NCBI RefSeq assembly: GCF_030436115.1
Contig: NZ_CP129407.1
Location: 590,502-654,501, forward strand
Source of the DNA: Borrelia sp. P9F1
GTDB lineage: Bacteria > Spirochaetota > Spirochaetia > Borreliales > Borreliaceae
Length of the DNA stretch: 64,000 nucleotides
Reading direction: 5' to 3'
Shown: piece by piece, positions 50,145 through 59,366 of the stretch
How the letters are laid out: each line of letters opens with the position of its first letter
Numbering within the stretch: the first letter of the stretch is position 1
Made by a program: the position numbers and the translations under genes
The notes under the pieces: generated by a model
Told to the model about the DNA's origin: nothing
The model's database searches: none
The model's input: only the letters and a program-made list of their open reading frames with translations

Positions 50145-51647
50145 TTACCTTATAGCAAGATAAACTAATATCCCTGATATAATAGTGTAGCAAAGAGCAT
50201 ACACGATAGTTTTTGATAATAGCCTTCCTTCTTGCCCGATAAGACCTGCAGTTGTAGTTGCTATTGTGATATTTTGGGGCGAAATCATTTTCCCTCCTGT
50301 TGCTCCTGTTGTGTTTGCAGCTGCGAGCCAATAAGGATTGGCAGAGATGTTTTCTGCAATTTGTATTTGTAAGGGCCCGAACAAAATGTTTGACACAGTA
50401 TCACTGCCTGTTAAGAAAGTACCAAGAGCGCCTATTAATGGGCTGAATAATGGGTAAAGTGTTCCTGTTAAAATGGAGATGCCATCTGCGATGTCTTTTA
50501 TCATTCCACTATGTGTCATGAGCCTTGATATTGATACTATACAAACAATTACAAATGAAGATAAGGCCATTTTTTTTACAGTGATTATAAATACTTTCAA
50601 CTGTTCAACCAAAGGAACACCTCTTATTGAGTAGGACAATATTGTTGCAAAAAAAATTAATAATCCTGGTGAGGTTATCCATTTAAAGTGTGAGGGAGCC
50701 GTCCCGGGATAAATTTCAAGAATGGTCTTAAAGCTTGACAGGTATTTATTTATACTGTGGAAAAGTGGAGAAACAATTACTATGAATGAAACTATTAGAA
50801 TATAAGGGAGACAAGCAAGAAAACCTTGTTTTACCGATACTTTTTCAGCGGCATGAGCTGAGTCTTTTTTTTCGAAAAATTTTACATAAATTATCGTTAT
50901 AATCATTGAGAGCATGCTTCCAAGTACTGCAGGAAGTTCTGGTCCCAATGCTCTTGATACATAAATTTGAGATACTGCCATTGATATCCCTGAAAGGAGC
51001 GTGAGTGTAAATACTCCCCTAAGACCAGCAACACCCCCGCCCGCTAGCATTACTAATATGAACGGTATGACCATAGTTGGAAGCATTAATTGCAAGGCAA
51101 TATCAGACGATACTACTTTAACATCTAGTCCTGTTGATTGGGCTAGAGATATGATAGGGATACCTACAGAACCATATGCAGTTGAAGATGTATTCATGAT
51201 AAGACATATAAGACAGGCAAAGATCGGCTCAAACCCTATTGCCATTAATATTGAGACTGGAATTGCAACAGCAGTACCATACCCCGCAACCCCCTCTAAA
51301 AAATTCCCAAACCCCCACGCTACAAGTAAAACAATGATTCGCTTATCAGAGGATACATTTGATAACATAGACTTTATGATTTTCATGTCATTTTGGCTTT
51401 CAGACATTTTATAAGTAAAAATAGCAGCAATAATTACGATAACTATTGGCCATATTCCCATTATTGCTCCTTCAAGTATTGCAAGACTTGTATTAGCTAC
51501 CCCTAAATTTTTATCAAATATAACCATTACAGTAGTCACTGCTAAGCATATTAGTAACACACAGTAAGCTGGTTTTTTTAATATCCCAAGCCCAACGACT
51601 ATCAGTATGATTGGTACTAAGGCTTTCATGAAATCGTAAGAATTCAT
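50145..51647 (-). CDS. lctP: L-lactate permease
   Basis: 500 aa LctP/GlcA-family transporter with about 12-14 membrane segments. Recognisable stretches are GFGNFLEGVAGYGTAVAIP, typical of the family near residue 110, and LTGSDTVSNILFGPLQ and TTGATGGKMISPQNI near the C terminus. It moves lactate (or glycolate) with protons; glycolytic Borrelia produce lactate, so export is plausible. The ATG is divergent from dacA, with a 74-nt gap. A long hairpin follows its stop. Confidence 0.92.
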   Translation of the reverse strand: MNSYDFMKALVPIILIVVGLGILKKPAYCVLLICLAVTTVMVIFDKNLGVANTSLAILEGAIMGIWPIVIVIIAAIFTYKMSESQNDMKIIKSMLSNVSSDKRIIVLLVAWGFGNFLEGVAGYGTAVAIPVSILMAIGFEPIFACLICLIMNTSSTAYGSVGIPIISLAQSTGLDVKVVSSDIALQLMLPTMVIPFILVMLAGGGVAGLRGVFTLTLLSGISMAVSQIYVSRALGPELPAVLGSMLSMIITIIYVKFFEKKDSAHAAEKVSVKQGFLACLPYILIVSFIVIVSPLFHSINKYLSSFKTILEIYPGTAPSHFKWITSPGLLIFFATILSYSIRGVPLVEQLKVFIITVKKMALSSFVIVCIVSISRLMTHSGMIKDIADGISILTGTLYPLFSPLIGALGTFLTGSDTVSNILFGPLQIQIAENISANPYWLAAANTTGATGGKMISPQNITIATTTAGLIGQEGRLLSKTIVYALCYTIISGILVYLAIR

Positions 51648-51707
51648 AATGTATTTACTCCTTTATAAATTATCCTTAAGTTTATAATAAATTTTCACGC
51701 AATAATA

Positions 51708-51713
51708 TATAAT
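51708..51713 (+). promoter_or_regulatory. -10 box very close to the dacA start codon
   Basis: TATAAT at 51708-51713 ends 8 nt before the dacA ATG at 51722. The expected transcript start is 1-3 nt before the codon, and no Shine-Dalgarno sequence is present. The -35 region is not well matched. Confidence 0.5.
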
Positions 51714-51721
51714 GTTACTGC

Positions 51722-52915
51722 ATGAAAATTGTCTCGACTATGTTACAGATTTTAATTTTATCTGGTGAGCTTTTTTCAGTTGATTTGGTTGAGGTTGAAA
51801 GAGTGGCAAAGGACGCAAAGTCGGTTGTTCTTCTTGAGTATGATACTAAGCGCGTTCTTTATGCAAGGGGATCTAATTTAATTCTTCCACCGGCATCTCT
51901 TACTAAACTCGTCACAATTTATACTGCTTTAATTGAGGCAAGGAAAAGGAATATAGATTTTAAGAGCATTGTTCCTATTAGTGGAGCCGCGTCATATTAC
52001 AATGCTCCGCTAAATTCTTCTCTAATGTTTTTAGAAGAAGGACAGAGGGTGAATTTTGAAGAATTACTTAAAGGGCTTGCGGTTGCATCTGGAAATGATG
52101 CTGCTGTAGCTGTTGCTGAATTTATGACGGGAGGAGATTTAGACAATTTTATTAATTTAATGAATATTAATGTCCTAAACTTGGGACTTTTGAATATGCA
52201 TTTTGTTGATGCATCAGGATATAGCGATAGTAATGAAATTACAGCAATAGAAATGGCATTGTTTGCAAGATCCTATATAGAAAAATTCGAATTTATGCTT
52301 AGTATACATTCTCTTGGAAGTTTTATTTATCCAAAACCTGAAAATTTGGGAAATACGTATTCTTCAAAGGTGTTAAATTTGAAGCAACACAATAAAAACC
52401 TTTTAATACACAGTTATCCCTGTGCTGATGGGCTTAAGACAGGTTATATTGGGAAATCTGGTTTAAATATGGTTGCTACAGCCAAAAGGGGAGGAATGAG
52501 ATTAATATCCGTTATTTTAGGTGTTAATAAGGGGATTGGCAATGTGGGAGAAAAAAGACGTGCTTTGATTGCTGAGAAGTTATTTGAATATGGGTTTAAT
52601 AATTATCATAAATTTTCTTTCATTGTAAAATCAGAAGAAAGGGTCTATAATGGGGACACGAGTACAGTCGATATCTCGTCTAGGGTGCCTTTTAGGTATG
52701 TTTTTTCAAAAGATGAAGTTGGTAGAGTGAAGGTTTACTCCCGTGTGAGGGATTTGGTTGCTCCACTTGGTGGGGATGATGTGGTTGGAAAAGCTGAGTT
52801 TTTTTTGGATAACGATAAACTGGGTGAGTTAAGTTTGTTCAGTCGGTGTGTTAGGAGATTGGGATTTTTAAATAGTTTTTATAAGTTTGTTGTGAGTTTT
52901 TTCGAAAGAGAGTAA
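51722..52915 (+). CDS. dacA: D-alanyl-D-alanine carboxypeptidase (PBP5 type)
   Basis: 397 aa. The three penicillin-binding motifs are present: SxxK as SLTK (S59, K62), SGN at residue 123 and KTG at 239. A short hydrophobic N terminus (IVSTMLQILILSGELFS) serves as signal peptide, and the C-terminal region of about 100 residues resembles the PBP5 domain II followed by an amphipathic anchor. It trims D-Ala from pentapeptides in the periplasm. The cheD gene follows after 8 nt. Confidence 0.93.
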   Translation: MKIVSTMLQILILSGELFSVDLVEVERVAKDAKSVVLLEYDTKRVLYARGSNLILPPASLTKLVTIYTALIEARKRNIDFKSIVPISGAASYYNAPLNSSLMFLEEGQRVNFEELLKGLAVASGNDAAVAVAEFMTGGDLDNFINLMNINVLNLGLLNMHFVDASGYSDSNEITAIEMALFARSYIEKFEFMLSIHSLGSFIYPKPENLGNTYSSKVLNLKQHNKNLLIHSYPCADGLKTGYIGKSGLNMVATAKRGGMRLISVILGVNKGIGNVGEKRRALIAEKLFEYGFNNYHKFSFIVKSEERVYNGDTSTVDISSRVPFRYVFSKDEVGRVKVYSRVRDLVAPLGGDDVVGKAEFFLDNDKLGELSLFSRCVRRLGFLNSFYKFVVSFFERE

Positions 52916-52923
52916 TAGAGTCT

Positions 52924-53415
52924 ATGTTAAGTCATTTTAATTTTAAGTTAAAAAGAGATGTTACGATAATAGTTCCGGGAGAAGCTTTTGTATCAAGTAA
53001 TAGGGTTATTTCTACAATACTTGGGTCTTGTGTTTCTGTTGTCCTTCATGATGGGGTTCGTAATGTTATTGGAGCAAATCACTATGTTTTGGTTAAGTCG
53101 GATTCGGAGGTGTCTTCTTCACAGAAAGGTAGATATGGAGTTTACGCTATTCCTATGCTAATTGATGCCATGTTGGATAGTGGTTCCTCTAAAAATAATC
53201 TTAAGGCGAAGCTTTTTGGTGGGGCTAATTTCATGGCAGGGGGAGCTATAAAGGTGGGGTCTGAGAATTCAGAGTTTGCAGTTAATGTTTTGGCTAAGTA
53301 CGGCATTCCGATTTTGAGTAAAGATTTTGATCAGTCTAAATCTAGGAAGATTTTTGCTTATCCTGAAAACTTTAGAGTTGTGGTGGAATATCCAGATGAT
53401 GTCAAGGTTTTTTAA
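52924..53415 (+). CDS. cheD: Chemoreceptor glutamine deamidase CheD
   Basis: 163 aa. The catalytic Cys is in ILGSCVSVVLHD and the catalytic His in GANHYVLVKS; FGGANFM is also conserved. The position taken by the catalytic Thr in CheD of Thermotoga (six residues before the Cys) appears to be Ser, with a Thr one residue later. CheD deamidates receptor glutamines and tunes adaptation. It is separated from the other chemotaxis genes in this window and follows dacA closely, so it is probably cotranscribed with it. A decayed helicase gene follows. Confidence 0.92.
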   Translation: MLSHFNFKLKRDVTIIVPGEAFVSSNRVISTILGSCVSVVLHDGVRNVIGANHYVLVKSDSEVSSSQKGRYGVYAIPMLIDAMLDSGSSKNNLKAKLFGGANFMAGGAIKVGSENSEFAVNVLAKYGIPILSKDFDQSKSRKIFAYPENFRVVVEYPDDVKVF

Positions 53416-53455
53416 TTTTGCTTAATGATCAGGTCAGGTAAGCTTATTAGTTTAG

Positions 53456-54070
53456 TACAAAGCTGTTACCACTATTGATGCGTCCCCTTTGACAATTATC
53501 GGTGTTGGAGTTGAAAAGGCAGGAGTTGTTGCTTATAGAATGACTTATCTTTTCGTGAGTGACATTGCTTAGAAAGAAGTTTTGGATCTTATCTTTACGA
53601 TTTCTTTGATTTTGACGATCTCATCTTGAGTCCCAAAGAGATATTAAATGAAGAATTGGAGTTGCATCCTAAAGCGTAAATTTAGGACGTATTAGATATT
53701 ATCATCTGGTTTTAGTTTTACCGAAAAAGATAATGCGGAGTTTAGCGAGAAACATTCAAACAGATAAAAATATGTTCTGATTTAAAGATAAAAACATTAA
53801 TGTTAGTTTGATGACTGTGCATGCGGCTAAGTGACTTGAATTTGACGATGTGGTTTTTGCTGTGGATGAGGATAAATTAGAAGAAGGAAGACATGCTTTT
53901 ATGTTGCATTTACTGAATCTAGGGAATCTCTTAAGCGTACGATGGCCATTAAAAGGAAACAAGATAAACAAATACCTGAACAAATTCCTTCAAAATCTGT
54001 TTCAGAGGTTCCAGAAAAGTTTTTAAGTCTAAGTATGAATGATTTTAGTAATCAAGATCGTTTCTCATAA
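53456..54070 (+). pseudogene. Decayed UvrD/Rep-family DNA helicase
   Basis: This stretch has no intact frame but keeps helicase remnants in order across all three frames. Near 53462 the frame reads AVTTIDASPLTIIGVGVEKA then GVVAYRMTYLF, the Q-motif/Walker A region in which the GxGKT loop has become GVEKAG. Near 53605 comes FDFDDLILSPKEIL. Near 53802 comes LMTVHAAK, a stop, then LEFDDVVFAVDEDKLEEGRHAF (motif V-VI region). From 53900 the frame reads YVAFTESRESLKRT to a stop at 54070. About two thirds of an expected 650-700-aa gene is missing. The position matches the rep-like helicase of B. burgdorferi. Confidence 0.85.
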
Positions 54071-54177
54071 GTTTAGATTTTGCATTCTAGATTGCATTTT
54101 AGTATTATGAAGTAGTTTTACCAAGCAAATGTATCTAGTATGGAATTTCTATTAACTTTTTTAATCAAGGAGTAAAT

Positions 54178-55599
54178 ATGGAACATATTGTAATTGATTA
54201 TTTCAGAAGAATATCTCAAATACCTAGGTGTTCAAAGAATGTAGAAGGGATTAACAATTATATTAAAAATGAGGCTAAAAAATTTGGGTATCCTCTCAAG
54301 AAAGACAGCATAGGTAATATTGTGGTCAAGGTTAAGTCTAATGGTATTGTAAATTCAGAGCCTATTATTCTTCAAGCCCACACGGACATGGTTTGTGAGA
54401 AAAATGAGGATGTTGTTCATGATTTTAAGAAAGATCCTATTCATATAATTGAAAATGATGGATATTTGGTAGCATCGGGTACTACTCTTGGTGCTGATGA
54501 TGGGATTGGAGTTGCTATGATGCTTGCTATTATGAGTGAGGCTAATAGCTTCAGACATCCTGAATTAGAACTTCTATTTACTGTTGATGAGGAGATAGGG
54601 CTAATAGGAGCCATTGGGCTTGATCCCAGTTTATGTAGTGGGAAGATGTTAATTAATCTTGATGGAGAGGAAGAGGGTTATTTCCTCGTCGGATGTGCTG
54701 GTTCTCGCCTTGTTAATATTAATTTTAAACCAAAATATAGAGTGAGTAAAAAAAATGTGGGAGTTGAGATTCTGTTCACTGGGCTTAAAGGGGGGCATTC
54801 TGGGGCAGATATTCATATTGATTTAGGAAACTCTTTAAAATTGATGTTTTTTGCTTTAAGTGAACTCAGATCAAGGATAGATTTTGATGTTGAATATATC
54901 TCTGGGGGGGATAAAAGCAATGCAATTCCTAGGGAAGCAAAATCTTTCATATTAATCGATCCTGAAGATTATGTTTCCCTAGAGAAGGAATTAGGATCAT
55001 TCAAGCTTAAGGTAAAGAGAATGTATACTCTTGATTGTGATTTCAAGATTAAGCTAAAGAAGGTTAGTTTTTCAGGAATTGCTCTAGAAAACGTGGATCA
55101 AGATAAGATTTTAAATATGGGTATGGCCTTCTTACACGGGGTTCAGAAGGTTGAAGATTATGGAAATAGGCTTATTAGAACCTCTTTAAATTTTGCTAGT
55201 TTGTTGAAATTGAATGATGAATATCAGTTTGTCTTTACAATAAGGTCGTTGTTAGACATCGAGAAAGAATATGTTTTTAGTCATTTAAGGGCAATTAGTG
55301 GGCTTGCAGGAGCTAGATTTGAAATAGTATATGATTATCCCGCATGGAATTCGAATAAGGATAGTAAGCTTGTAAATCATCTTAAGAGTGTGTACAAAGG
55401 TATGTATTTAGAGGACCCAAGAACTATTGTGATTCATGCTGGCCTTGAGACTGGAATAATATCTTCAAAATTTGGAGGAATAGATTCAGTTACTATTGGT
55501 CCCTGGATTGAGGCTCCCCATACGCCAAGAGAGAGAGTCAATATTGAGTCAACTATTAGAGTTTATAATTTTTTAAAGACTAGTTTAGACAGTATGTAG
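54178..55599 (+). CDS. pepD: Aminoacyl-histidine dipeptidase (M20C)
   Basis: 473 aa, normal for PepD. Zinc-site residues are visible: His and Asp in QAHTDMVCEKN, the bridging Asp in LGADDGIG, the Glu pair in DEEIGLIGA, and a further Glu in LDGEEEG. The C-terminal IHAGLETGI supplies the last His. The lid region has GLKGGHSGADIH. The start has AAGGAG upstream. It hydrolyses dipeptides such as Xaa-His in the cytoplasm and, with the other M20 enzyme near 6 kb, supports peptide use. Confidence 0.93.
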   Translation: MEHIVIDYFRRISQIPRCSKNVEGINNYIKNEAKKFGYPLKKDSIGNIVVKVKSNGIVNSEPIILQAHTDMVCEKNEDVVHDFKKDPIHIIENDGYLVASGTTLGADDGIGVAMMLAIMSEANSFRHPELELLFTVDEEIGLIGAIGLDPSLCSGKMLINLDGEEEGYFLVGCAGSRLVNINFKPKYRVSKKNVGVEILFTGLKGGHSGADIHIDLGNSLKLMFFALSELRSRIDFDVEYISGGDKSNAIPREAKSFILIDPEDYVSLEKELGSFKLKVKRMYTLDCDFKIKLKKVSFSGIALENVDQDKILNMGMAFLHGVQKVEDYGNRLIRTSLNFASLLKLNDEYQFVFTIRSLLDIEKEYVFSHLRAISGLAGARFEIVYDYPAWNSNKDSKLVNHLKSVYKGMYLEDPRTIVIHAGLETGIISSKFGGIDSVTIGPWIEAPHTPRERVNIESTIRVYNFLKTSLDSM

Positions 55600-55640
55600 G
55601 CTTTTTGTTTATTTTACTCGGGGATGGGTACGTAGTTTTG

Positions 55641-55669
55641 TTGACTTACATTTTAAATGTATATAAAAT
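55641..55669 (+). promoter_or_regulatory. Promoter of the tRNA cluster with palindromic spacer
   Basis: TTGACT at 55641-55646 and TAAAAT at 55664-55669 are 17 nt apart, with a predicted start near 55676, about 20 nt before tRNA-His. The spacer contains a 7+1+7 palindrome, TACATTT-T-AAATGTA (55647-55661), a possible operator. Confidence 0.65.
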
Positions 55670-55696
55670 GAAGTTGCGTGTAATTTAAATGTAATT

Positions 55697-55770
55697 GGTG
55701 GTTGTAGCTCAGTTGGTAGAGCACCGGATTGTGGTTCCGGCTGTCGCGGGTTCAATCCCCGTCAATCACC
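55697..55770 (+). tRNA. tRNA-His(GTG)
   Basis: Cloverleaf of 74 nt. The acceptor has eight pairs when the extra G(-1) and C73 of tRNA-His are included (GGTGGTTG/CAATCACC). The anticodon arm is CCGGA-TTGTGGT-TCCGG with anticodon GTG, and the T loop is TTCAATC. It is the first of four tRNA genes. Confidence 0.96.
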
Positions 55771-55783
55771 TTGGGTTTGTGAT

Positions 55784-55857
55784 GCACTCATAGCTCAATT
55801 GGATAGAGCATTGGACTTCGAATCCAAGGGTTGCAGGTTCGAGTCCTGCTGGGTGCG
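55784..55857 (+). tRNA. tRNA-Arg(TCG)
   Basis: 74-nt cloverleaf. The acceptor is GCACTCA/TGGGTGC with discriminator G. The anticodon arm is TTGGA-CTTCGAA-TCCAA with anticodon TCG, and the T loop is TTCGAGT. It lies 13 nt after tRNA-His. Confidence 0.95.
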
Positions 55858-55915
55858 AAATGTAGGGTGTTTGTGCTTGAAAAAGCTTTTTAAGTTTTGT
55901 ATACTACCTAGGAAT

Positions 55916-55996
55916 GCAGGAGTGGTGAAACTGGCAGACACGCTAGACTTAGGATCTAGTGCCTTTGGCGTGTGGGTTCGACTCCCACCTTCTGCA
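55916..55996 (+). tRNA. tRNA-Leu(TAG)
   Basis: 81-nt class II tRNA with a variable arm. The acceptor is GCAGGAG/CTTCTGC with discriminator A. The anticodon arm is CTAGA-CTTAGGA-TCTAG with anticodon TAG. Confidence 0.95.
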
Positions 55997-56002
55997 AGAA
56001 AT

Positions 56003-56074
56003 GCGAAAGTAACTCAGGGGTAGAGTGTCACCTTGCCAAGGTGAAAGTCGCGGGTTCAAATCCCGTCTTTCGCT
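56003..56074 (+). tRNA. tRNA-Gly(GCC)
   Basis: 72-nt cloverleaf. The acceptor is GCGAAAG/CTTTCGC. The anticodon arm is TCACC-TTGCCAA-GGTGA with anticodon GCC, and the T loop is TTCAAAT. It lies 6 nt after tRNA-Leu and 41 nt before tig; with no terminator visible, the tRNA transcript may read into tig. Confidence 0.96.
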
Positions 56075-56115
56075 TAAGTGTTTATTGCTATAGTTTGTTT
56101 TTTTAGAGGAATTGT

Positions 56116-57462
56116 GTGATATTAAGTAAGGACGTGAGGTTGCTTTCGGACTCTAGGGTAGAGGCTGTTGTTAGAGTTTCTAGGGATTTTGTTAAAGGTA
56201 AATATGATGAGTTTTTAAGGGATTATTCTTCTCGCCTCAGAGTACAGGGGTTTAGGGTGGGGAAAGTGCCTTTTGGTGTTATTGAGAGTAAATATTCTGA
56301 TAATTTAAGGGCTTTGACTGTGGAGAAGGTTATCCGTGAGTCTTTGGAAGATCTTTTCAAGAGTGTCGTTTATAAACCGTTGGCTTATGCTACTCCTAAA
56401 ATATTGGAAGAGAAGTTAGATGTAGATTTTGAGAAGGATTTTGAGTTTACTGTTGCGTATGAGGCTTATCCTGAATTTGAAGTACCAGATATTGCTGATA
56501 TTGTTGTAGAAGTGCCTGAAGTTATTATTTCTGATTCTGATGTTGAAGACGGTCTTAAGCAATTACAGGCAGAGAACTCGATTGTTGTTGAGGATAAAGG
56601 TAGCGTTAAGAAGGGTAGTATTGTTAAGGTTGATTTTGTTGAGCTTGATGATTCTTTGGGAGAGATATTATCGACTAGAAGACAAGATTTTGTCTTCACT
56701 GTGGGGGATTCTAATAATTATTATGGGTTTGATGAAGATATCATTGGAATGAAGAGGGGCGAGGAGAGGGTCGTAGAGAAAAGTTATGATGAGGGATATA
56801 GGTTTAGGGAGCTTGCGGGTTCTGTTAAAAAATTGAAGATTACTGTTGCAGACGTTAAAAGACGTGATGTTCCTGAGCTTGATGATGATTTTGCAAAAGA
56901 TGTTAATGATAGTCTTAATACGCTAGAAGAACTTAAGGAACGCATAAGAGTAGATATGTTAAAACTTGTAGAGGAGAAGAAGGAGGCTCTTAAACTTTCA
57001 AAATTTTTGTTTGGGATTGCAGAGAAGTTGAGTATAGAAATTCCTCCTTCCATGCTTGAAGCTGAGCTTAACAATGCTTTAAGTAAATTTTCAGAGCAGA
57101 GTAAGATCAGTGTTGATCAGGCTAGAAGTTCTTTAAGTGAATTAGAAAGTTCGGATGATGTTTTTAAGGAAAAATTGCTTAAGAATTTAAAGTCTAGGTT
57201 AATTTTGCAAAAGATTGTAGCTGATGATAGCGAGGAAGTTACGGATGCTGATTTGGATTTGGAGTTGGCTAGACAGGCTGAAAATACAAGGATGAAATTG
57301 GCAGAGATTCGAAAATTTTATGAAGAGAGAGATTTAATACAGATTTTGAAGGATGAAGTTAAGAGCCAAAAGGTTAGGAGTAAGATTTTAAAAAATGTCA
57401 AAGAAATTAGAGCTAAAAAAATTTCTTTCAAAGATTTTTTAAATAGTGAAATGGGTGAGTAA
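56116..57462 (+). CDS. tig: Trigger factor
   Basis: 448 aa ribosome-bound chaperone. The N-terminal ribosome-binding motif is [16 protein letters not shown] (family GFRxGKxP). The FKBP-like peptidyl-prolyl isomerase domain runs from about residue 165 ([13 protein letters not shown]) to 250. A helical C-terminal domain follows. The start is GTG with AGAGGA at 56104-56109. The stop overlaps the clpP start by one base. It opens a tig-clpP-clpX-lon protein-quality operon. Confidence 0.95.
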   Translation: MILSKDVRLLSDSRVEAVVRVSRDFVKGKYDEFLRDYSSRLRVQGFRVGKVPFGVIESKYSDNLRALTVEKVIRESLEDLFKSVVYKPLAYATPKILEEKLDVDFEKDFEFTVAYEAYPEFEVPDIADIVVEVPEVIISDSDVEDGLKQLQAENSIVVEDKGSVKKGSIVKVDFVELDDSLGEILSTRRQDFVFTVGDSNNYYGFDEDIIGMKRGEERVVEKSYDEGYRFRELAGSVKKLKITVADVKRRDVPELDDDFAKDVNDSLNTLEELKERIRVDMLKLVEEKKEALKLSKFLFGIAEKLSIEIPPSMLEAELNNALSKFSEQSKISVDQARSSLSELESSDDVFKEKLLKNLKSRLILQKIVADDSEEVTDADLDLELARQAENTRMKLAEIRKFYEERDLIQILKDEVKSQKVRSKILKNVKEIRAKKISFKDFLNSEMGE

Positions 57463-58061
57463 TGACACGAGAGTATATGTATAATTTAGTCCCTACTGTT
57501 GTGGAGCACACGGGGAATTATGAACGGGTCTTTGATATATATTCAAGATTATTAAGGGATAGGATAATTTTTTTAAGCGGTGAGATTAGCGATGTTAAGG
57601 CAGATACGGTTATTGCACAGCTTCTTTTTTTGGAATCTGAGAATTCTGACAGGGATGTACATGTTTATATAAATTCTCCGGGGGGCAGTATAACTGCGGG
57701 GCTTGCAATTTACGATACTATGCAGTATATCAAGCCGGATGTTAGAACTATTTGTATTGGGCAGGCAGCTTCAATGGCTGCGTTTTTGCTTGCAGGGGGC
57801 ACTAAGGGAAAAAGGGAATCACTGTCATATTCAAGAATAATGATTCATCAGCCTTGGGGAGGAATAGGGGGACAGGCTAGTGATATTAGCATACAGGCAA
57901 ATGAAATCATAAGGCTTAAGGGATTGATAATAGATATTATGTCTAGTAGACTGGGGGTTTCTAGGAAGAAATTATCTCTTGATATTGAAAGAGATTACTT
58001 TATGACACCGAGTGATGCTCTTGTTTACGGAATTATTGACAATATTTTGGAGAGGAATTAA
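57462..58061 (+). CDS. clpP: ATP-dependent Clp protease proteolytic subunit
   Basis: 199 aa serine protease forming the 14-mer Clp chamber. The nucleophile is S104 in [11 protein letters not shown] and the catalytic His is H129 in [15 protein letters not shown] and the C-terminal Asp region are also conserved. The short N-terminal extension is typical of the propeptide. ATG overlaps the tig stop (TAATG). clpX follows after 18 nt. Borrelia carries a second clpP elsewhere. Confidence 0.96.
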   Translation: MTREYMYNLVPTVVEHTGNYERVFDIYSRLLRDRIIFLSGEISDVKADTVIAQLLFLESENSDRDVHVYINSPGGSITAGLAIYDTMQYIKPDVRTICIGQAASMAAFLLAGGTKGKRESLSYSRIMIHQPWGGIGGQASDISIQANEIIRLKGLIIDIMSSRLGVSRKKLSLDIERDYFMTPSDALVYGIIDNILERN

Positions 58062-58079
58062 TTTTGGATAACGTGTTAT

Positions 58080-59366
58080 ATGGCAAGAAATAAGAATCAA
58101 AAGATTGAGGAATGCTCTTTTTGTGGTCGTGTTAGGGCCGAAAAGGAGAAAATGATTACAACGAAATCTGTTACTATTTGCTTTGAATGTTCTAGGGGGT
58201 GTTACAATCTTTTTCAAGAAGAGGCTGGTAGATTTGTGAATAGTAAGTCATATGAAGAACTTCCATCTCCTAAACAACTAAAAAATCATCTTGATAAATA
58301 TGTTATTGGACAGGAAGATGCAAAGAAGGTTTTGTCTGTGGCTGTTTATAATCATTATAAGAGAATATTTAGAGGTAGTGCGATTGAGGGTGGAATTGAG
58401 CTTGAAAAATCTAATATATTGATTGTTGGGCCTACTGGGAGTGGAAAAACTTTGCTTGCTAAGAAGTTGGCTGATGAGATGAATGTTCCTTTTACTATTG
58501 TGGACGCTACAACGCTTACTGAGGCTGGTTATGTGGGTGAGGATGTTGAGAATATTTTACTTAAGCTTATTCATGCTGCACAGGGAGATATAGGGTTTGC
58601 GGAGAGAGGTATTATTTATATAGACGAGATAGATAAGATTGCCAAGAAGGGTGAGAATGTCTCAATCACTAGGGATGTGTCTGGGGAAGGGGTTCAGCAG
58701 GCTTTGCTGAAAATCATTGAGGGTACTGTTGCTAATGTACCACCAAGGGGAGGCAGGAAACATCCTTATGAGGATACTATTGAAATTAATACGCAGGATA
58801 TACTTTTCATATGCGGTGGGGCTTTTGTAGGACTTGAAAAGATTATTCAGAAAAGAATTAACAAAAGCGCTATTGGATTTTCATCTGCTGATAAAAAAGA
58901 GATTGAAGGGGATAATTTTTTAAAATATTTAGAGATGGAAGATTTAGTTAAATTTGGACTCATTCCGGAGTTTGTGGGTAGGCTTCCTGTGCATTCTTAT
59001 CTTGAGGGGCTAGGAAAACAAGATTTGATTAAAATATTAATTGAACCTGATAATTCTATTTTAAAGCAATATCATCATATGTTTAAAATGGATAATGTCG
59101 ATCTTGTATTTGAAAAGGATGCAATTGATGCTATTGCTGAGGAGGCAATGAGTAAGAATACGGGTGCAAGAGGTCTGCGTTCTATTTTAGAAGAGTTGCT
59201 TAAACATACGATGTTTGAGGTACCTTCGATTAAGCCAGCAAAAAAAGTTATTGTTACTAAAGAGTCTGTTTTGAGTAAAAATATTGAACCATTAATTCTG
59301 ACGGGGAAACAGGTCAATAAGGTTTGGCCGAAAGAACTTTATGAAATCAATTCTAAGTCTAATTAG
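58080..59366 (+). CDS. clpX: Clp protease ATP-binding subunit ClpX
   Basis: 428 aa AAA+ unfoldase. The zinc-binding domain has C12, C15, C34 and C37 in CSFC and CFEC. Walker A is GPTGSGKT near residue 118; Walker B is [11 protein letters not shown]; the RKH/pore region has GRKHPYEDT. It unfolds substrates into the ClpP chamber encoded just upstream. Its last 26 nt overlap the start of lon in another frame. Confidence 0.96.
   Translation: MARNKNQKIEECSFCGRVRAEKEKMITTKSVTICFECSRGCYNLFQEEAGRFVNSKSYEELPSPKQLKNHLDKYVIGQEDAKKVLSVAVYNHYKRIFRGSAIEGGIELEKSNILIVGPTGSGKTLLAKKLADEMNVPFTIVDATTLTEAGYVGEDVENILLKLIHAAQGDIGFAERGIIYIDEIDKIAKKGENVSITRDVSGEGVQQALLKIIEGTVANVPPRGGRKHPYEDTIEINTQDILFICGGAFVGLEKIIQKRINKSAIGFSSADKKEIEGDNFLKYLEMEDLVKFGLIPEFVGRLPVHSYLEGLGKQDLIKILIEPDNSILKQYHHMFKMDNVDLVFEKDAIDAIAEEAMSKNTGARGLRSILEELLKHTMFEVPSIKPAKKVIVTKESVLSKNIEPLILTGKQVNKVWPKELYEINSKSN

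Noticed and set aside
53756-53983. A 75-codon minus-strand frame in the helicase relic
   Set aside because: It is opposite the decayed motif V-VI region, with no signals of its own.
55799-56023. A 74-codon frame across the tRNA cluster
   Set aside because: It runs through tRNA-Arg, tRNA-Leu and part of tRNA-Gly; the frame is a by-product of structured RNA genes.
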